From: Diplosphaera chodatii
Lineage: Eukaryota; Chlorophyta; Trebouxiophyceae; Prasiolales; Stichococcaceae
Assembly: GCA_032358165.1 (NCBI GenBank)
Contig: JAALGY010000023.1
Span: forward strand, 2,356,001 to 2,420,000
Length of the DNA: 64,000 nucleotides
Reading direction: 5' to 3'
Shown here: positions 61,248-64,000 of the stretch, piece by piece
Position numbering within the stretch: the first letter of the stretch is position 1
Layout of the letters: the number at the start of each line of letters is the position of its first letter
Position numbers and translations under genes: made by a program
Notes under the pieces: model-generated
What the model was told of the DNA's origin: nothing
What the model saw: only the letters and a program-made list of their open reading frames with translations
Database searches by the model: none

Positions 61248-64000
61248 ATGATCGACGAAGCTGCGGTCGGGTTCTGGGGGTGTGATGCCTCGCGAGTTCC
61301 TCTAGATGTTGGAACAGCCTGCCAGACGTCGGCCACATCGGCTTGGGTGGCTGACAGCAATGGCACAGCATGCAGGTGGGTGGCATCACCTGGCCAGTGC
61401 ATAATGCATGCAGATTTGCGAGTCTCTGTGCACATCAACCCTCTGCGATGTCTCCGTCCTCGCGCGGACAGATTGCAGTGGAGCAGCGGGACAGCAGAGA
61501 ACGAGGTGGCGCAAGACGCACAGCTCTGCCTTACATTGTCGGCCTGCGGGCATGCCTCTCCCATCCTCAGCATCCTGGACGTCCCCTCAAGTGAGAGTAG
61601 GTCGCTGCGTATCTTTCCGTGCTTAGGGCCGCTGTCGGTGCAGTCCGATCAGCACCATGATGCTTGGCGCTCTGGAATGTGTATGGGCATCCTTGATGAC
61701 AATACCCCGCCGGCGCAGGTGCGCAGGGGCAGCAGGATGCCGTGCTGACAGTGGATGCCAGCGGCCGCGCGTGCCTATGGCAGGAGGCATCGGGCATGCT
61801 GCTGCGGGCTGCGCAGCTGCCGGTGCAGCCCGCTGCAGGCATCGCGGTGCTGCTGCCAGGCGCTCACCATGCTGCGCTGCCATGCCACCTGCCTGGCTTG
61901 TCAGCAGACGGCAGCGCTGTCAGCCGTGCCGTCGAGCAGCAGGGCTTCGCTGTGATACACGTGCGCAAGTTGGCACTCATGGATGTGGCGATGCCAGCGT
62001 CGCTGCTGTCGCTTCAGAAGTTTTGGAACCCAGGTATGTTGGATTTGTAGCGTGCTGGACGCGAGATTGTGTCTCTCATGACTACATCCTGTCGTCTGCT
62101 GAGTCAAGAGTGGTCTCACGCTCAGCTACCTGATGTGCAGACCAGCAGCCGGGCCGTCACATTCCATCTGGTCAGCCACGGGTGGTAGCGGCAAAGATCC
62201 TGGTGTCAGCGCACAGCGAGGCTATCATTGTCAGCCTGACAGAGACTGGAGACGTCTTGACGTATCTGCCAGACTGCCCTCCTGGGCCACCGACTCCAGA
62301 CGCCTGCCTTGAGCCGACTTCCCATCCGCACCATGCCACCACGACAGGTGCGCAACAGTGCCACAGCCTGTGCCCGCCGTCTGTGGGATCTTCGCACCTA
62401 CCAGCTTTGCCGAGGTGCTGACAGAAGTGCACCTGCAGCGCAGATGAAGCGTCGAGGACAGCTGGCAACGATGCTCAGCTGTTGACGGGACCGCTGGTGG
62501 CAGCTGCCTTTGCAACAGACGGCCAGCATATCCTACTGGCAGCTGAGACGCACTGGATGCTGCTGCATGCACCCCTTTGGGAGGCAAGGCTAACAGTCTC
62601 GCCCTTTGAAAGCATGAGATAAGCTTTGCTGATACTGTGTGCCAACAGTGGATCTGGAGCGCCTTGTAGCAGACACCTGGGTAATGTGGCTGCAGGTGCG
62701 TGGCCCACCACATCTGGAGTACATCGTCTCAAGCGGTAGTGTTGCAGATATGGCTTCTGGCTTTGGGAGACTGGCAGACTGCTGCATGTTCCCAGTCTCA
62801 ACTCGAGGCAAGGGTTGCGCCTGCAGATGCAGGGTGATTTGCTGTGTTTCACTTAGTTATGATTTATTTTCACGACCAGTTGCTGCGCTGCAGGTGAGTG
62901 CCACTGGGCGCTCTGCTCGACCACAAGCGCTGTGACGGTATTCAGATTGCATCCAGACAGCAGCAGCTGTGCACCCGCGCAGCAGCCAGCAGCAGCCATC
63001 TATCTGCCGGCACCTGGCGCTGCTGTGTGCAGCACACGACTGCTATTGACTGGCAGTACCCAGCTGGCGGTGCTCTGCAGCCACAGCCCTGCAACTCGAG
63101 GCAGTTGCCACAGCCGGGCGGCAGACGCCGGCGAGGCTGCACAGCTCAAAGTATCTGTGCTGGATGCCTCAGTTGCTCTGGCAGCTGGCAAGCAGCTGCA
63201 ACAATTGCAGCCGGTCCGCAGTGCCACCTTGCTCTCACCCAGCACAGCGGAGGATGCAGTCACGCAGCAGCTGCTGGCAGGAGGCGACAGCGGCACGCCC
63301 CACTTGCTCGTACAGGTGGGTGGAGCGCATGCTGATGCCACTCCAGTAACACCTATGCCAAATGCAGAACTAGGCACTACATCGCAATGCTTGCCCCGTT
63401 CTGTACGCAGGGCTGGCAGTCTGGCTCCGTCTCTCTGGCGCCCATTGCCAGTGTGGCGGCTGGCGACGACCTGAGGGTGCAGCTGCCATGCCCACACAGC
63501 AGGGCAGTCACCTGCCTGATGCAGCACAGGCAGCAGCCCGCACAGCCCCAGGCTCTGCCTCAACTTATACTTTTGTCAGGTCTGGTGGCAGTCCACATGT
63601 GCATGAGGCACTGTCACTGCACGATGACCTGCCCATTCGACTGGGTGTGCTTGCATTGCTGAGCAGGTCGTTGTTGACACGGCAGGTGCAGCAGACGGCA
63701 CAGTCAAAGCTTGGAGCCTCGCCCATGATGACTTTGGCAAGACTCTTTTCACAGTGACTGCGCACAGCGGGGCTGTTGCACAGATAAAGGCAATGCCAGC
63801 CCATTCAGGTACCTCATGATATCCAGTTACATCAGCTCATGCACTGCAGCACACTAGCATGCGACAAGCACATGTATGGTATACGCATATGGCTCTGACA
63901 TCACAGGTACCTGGCAGAATTGCGTCCTCAGCAGCGGCACAGATGGCATCGTCTGCGTTTCCTCCATGGTATCAGGCCGCTGTGAGCGTGTGCTGCCAGG
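61248..64000 (+). CDS. WD-repeat protein resembling WDR7/rabconnectin-3 beta (3' part off the right edge)
   Basis: N-terminal WD40 repeats. ATG 61248 gives AAVGFWGCDASRVPLDVGTA, then SAWVADSNGTAC joined in phase 2 to RLQWSS (a degenerate strand of type DG-x-x-x-W). Then LCLTLSACGHASPILSILDV (61531-61590) and AVLTVDASGRACLWQEASGM (61740-61800). Later exons give KILVSAHSEAIIVSLTETGD (62195-62250), and GAADGTVKAWSLAHDDFGKT with LFTVTAHSGAVAQIKA (63690-63795), a clear WD repeat. The last exon in the window has NCVLSSGTDGIVCVSSMVSG. The order tryptophan-Gly start, GH-dipeptide, then sGracLW matches the first repeats of WDR7, a V-ATPase regulator in animals; that link is inferred. Exon limits are approximate and the gene continues past 64000. 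Confidence 0.6.

Overview
This window looks like nuclear DNA of a green alga, most likely a trebouxiophyte-type chlorophyte. Every recognisable gene is broken by many short GT-AG introns. Intron and spacer DNA is full of GCATGC and TGCATG words, and coding DNA is GC-rich with alanine-, glutamine- and serine-rich insertions. The gene set is plant-like: a Ycf3-interacting photosystem I assembly factor, a DEMETER-type 5-methylcytosine glycosylase, a PAT11-type S-acyltransferase, an AP2-domain protein and a Pro-rich wall/ECM-type protein. I read no bacterial, organellar, viral or transposon genes.

Layout: (1) 1-6870, minus: DEMETER/ROS1-like glycosylase whose C-terminus runs off the left edge, with a J-domain between the Fe-S cluster and the C-terminal domain. 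(2) 7420-9081, plus: Y3IP1/CGL59, fully resolved in six exons including a 17-nt microexon. (3) 9658-13766, plus: WAPL cohesin-release factor. (4) 14329-19162, plus: MCM10. (5) 19646-19974: four tandem bulged hairpins with covarying stems in the convergent spacer. (6) 20065-23718, minus: SHMT, fully resolved in 11 exons. (7) 24080-29695, plus: PRP28/DDX23 DEAD-box helicase. (8) 30032-32134, minus: PAT11-like DHHC palmitoyltransferase. (9) 32719-35859, plus: ENTH/epsin. (10) 36205-40937, plus: AP2-domain protein with a long acidic C-terminal part. (11) 41776-50328, plus: very long unrecognised protein. (12) 50914-58682, plus: large secreted/single-pass protein with Pro-rich, thrombospondin-1-like and EGF-like modules. 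(13) 59089-60885, minus: ribosomal protein uS3, fully resolved. (14) 61248-64000, plus: WD-repeat protein resembling WDR7/rabconnectin-3 beta, running off the right edge.

Functional links are loose, as expected for a eukaryotic chromosome. WAPL and MCM10 are adjacent and both act on replicating chromatin. The DEMETER homologue implies active DNA demethylation. The epsin, the S-acyltransferase and the WDR7-like protein all belong to endomembrane traffic.

Exon joins are stated as resolved only where splice phase was checked by hand. The strongest candidates for something undescribed are the four-hairpin array (19646-19974), the J-domain inside the DNA demethylase, the modular surface protein with its repeated tail motif, and the orphan at 41776-50328.
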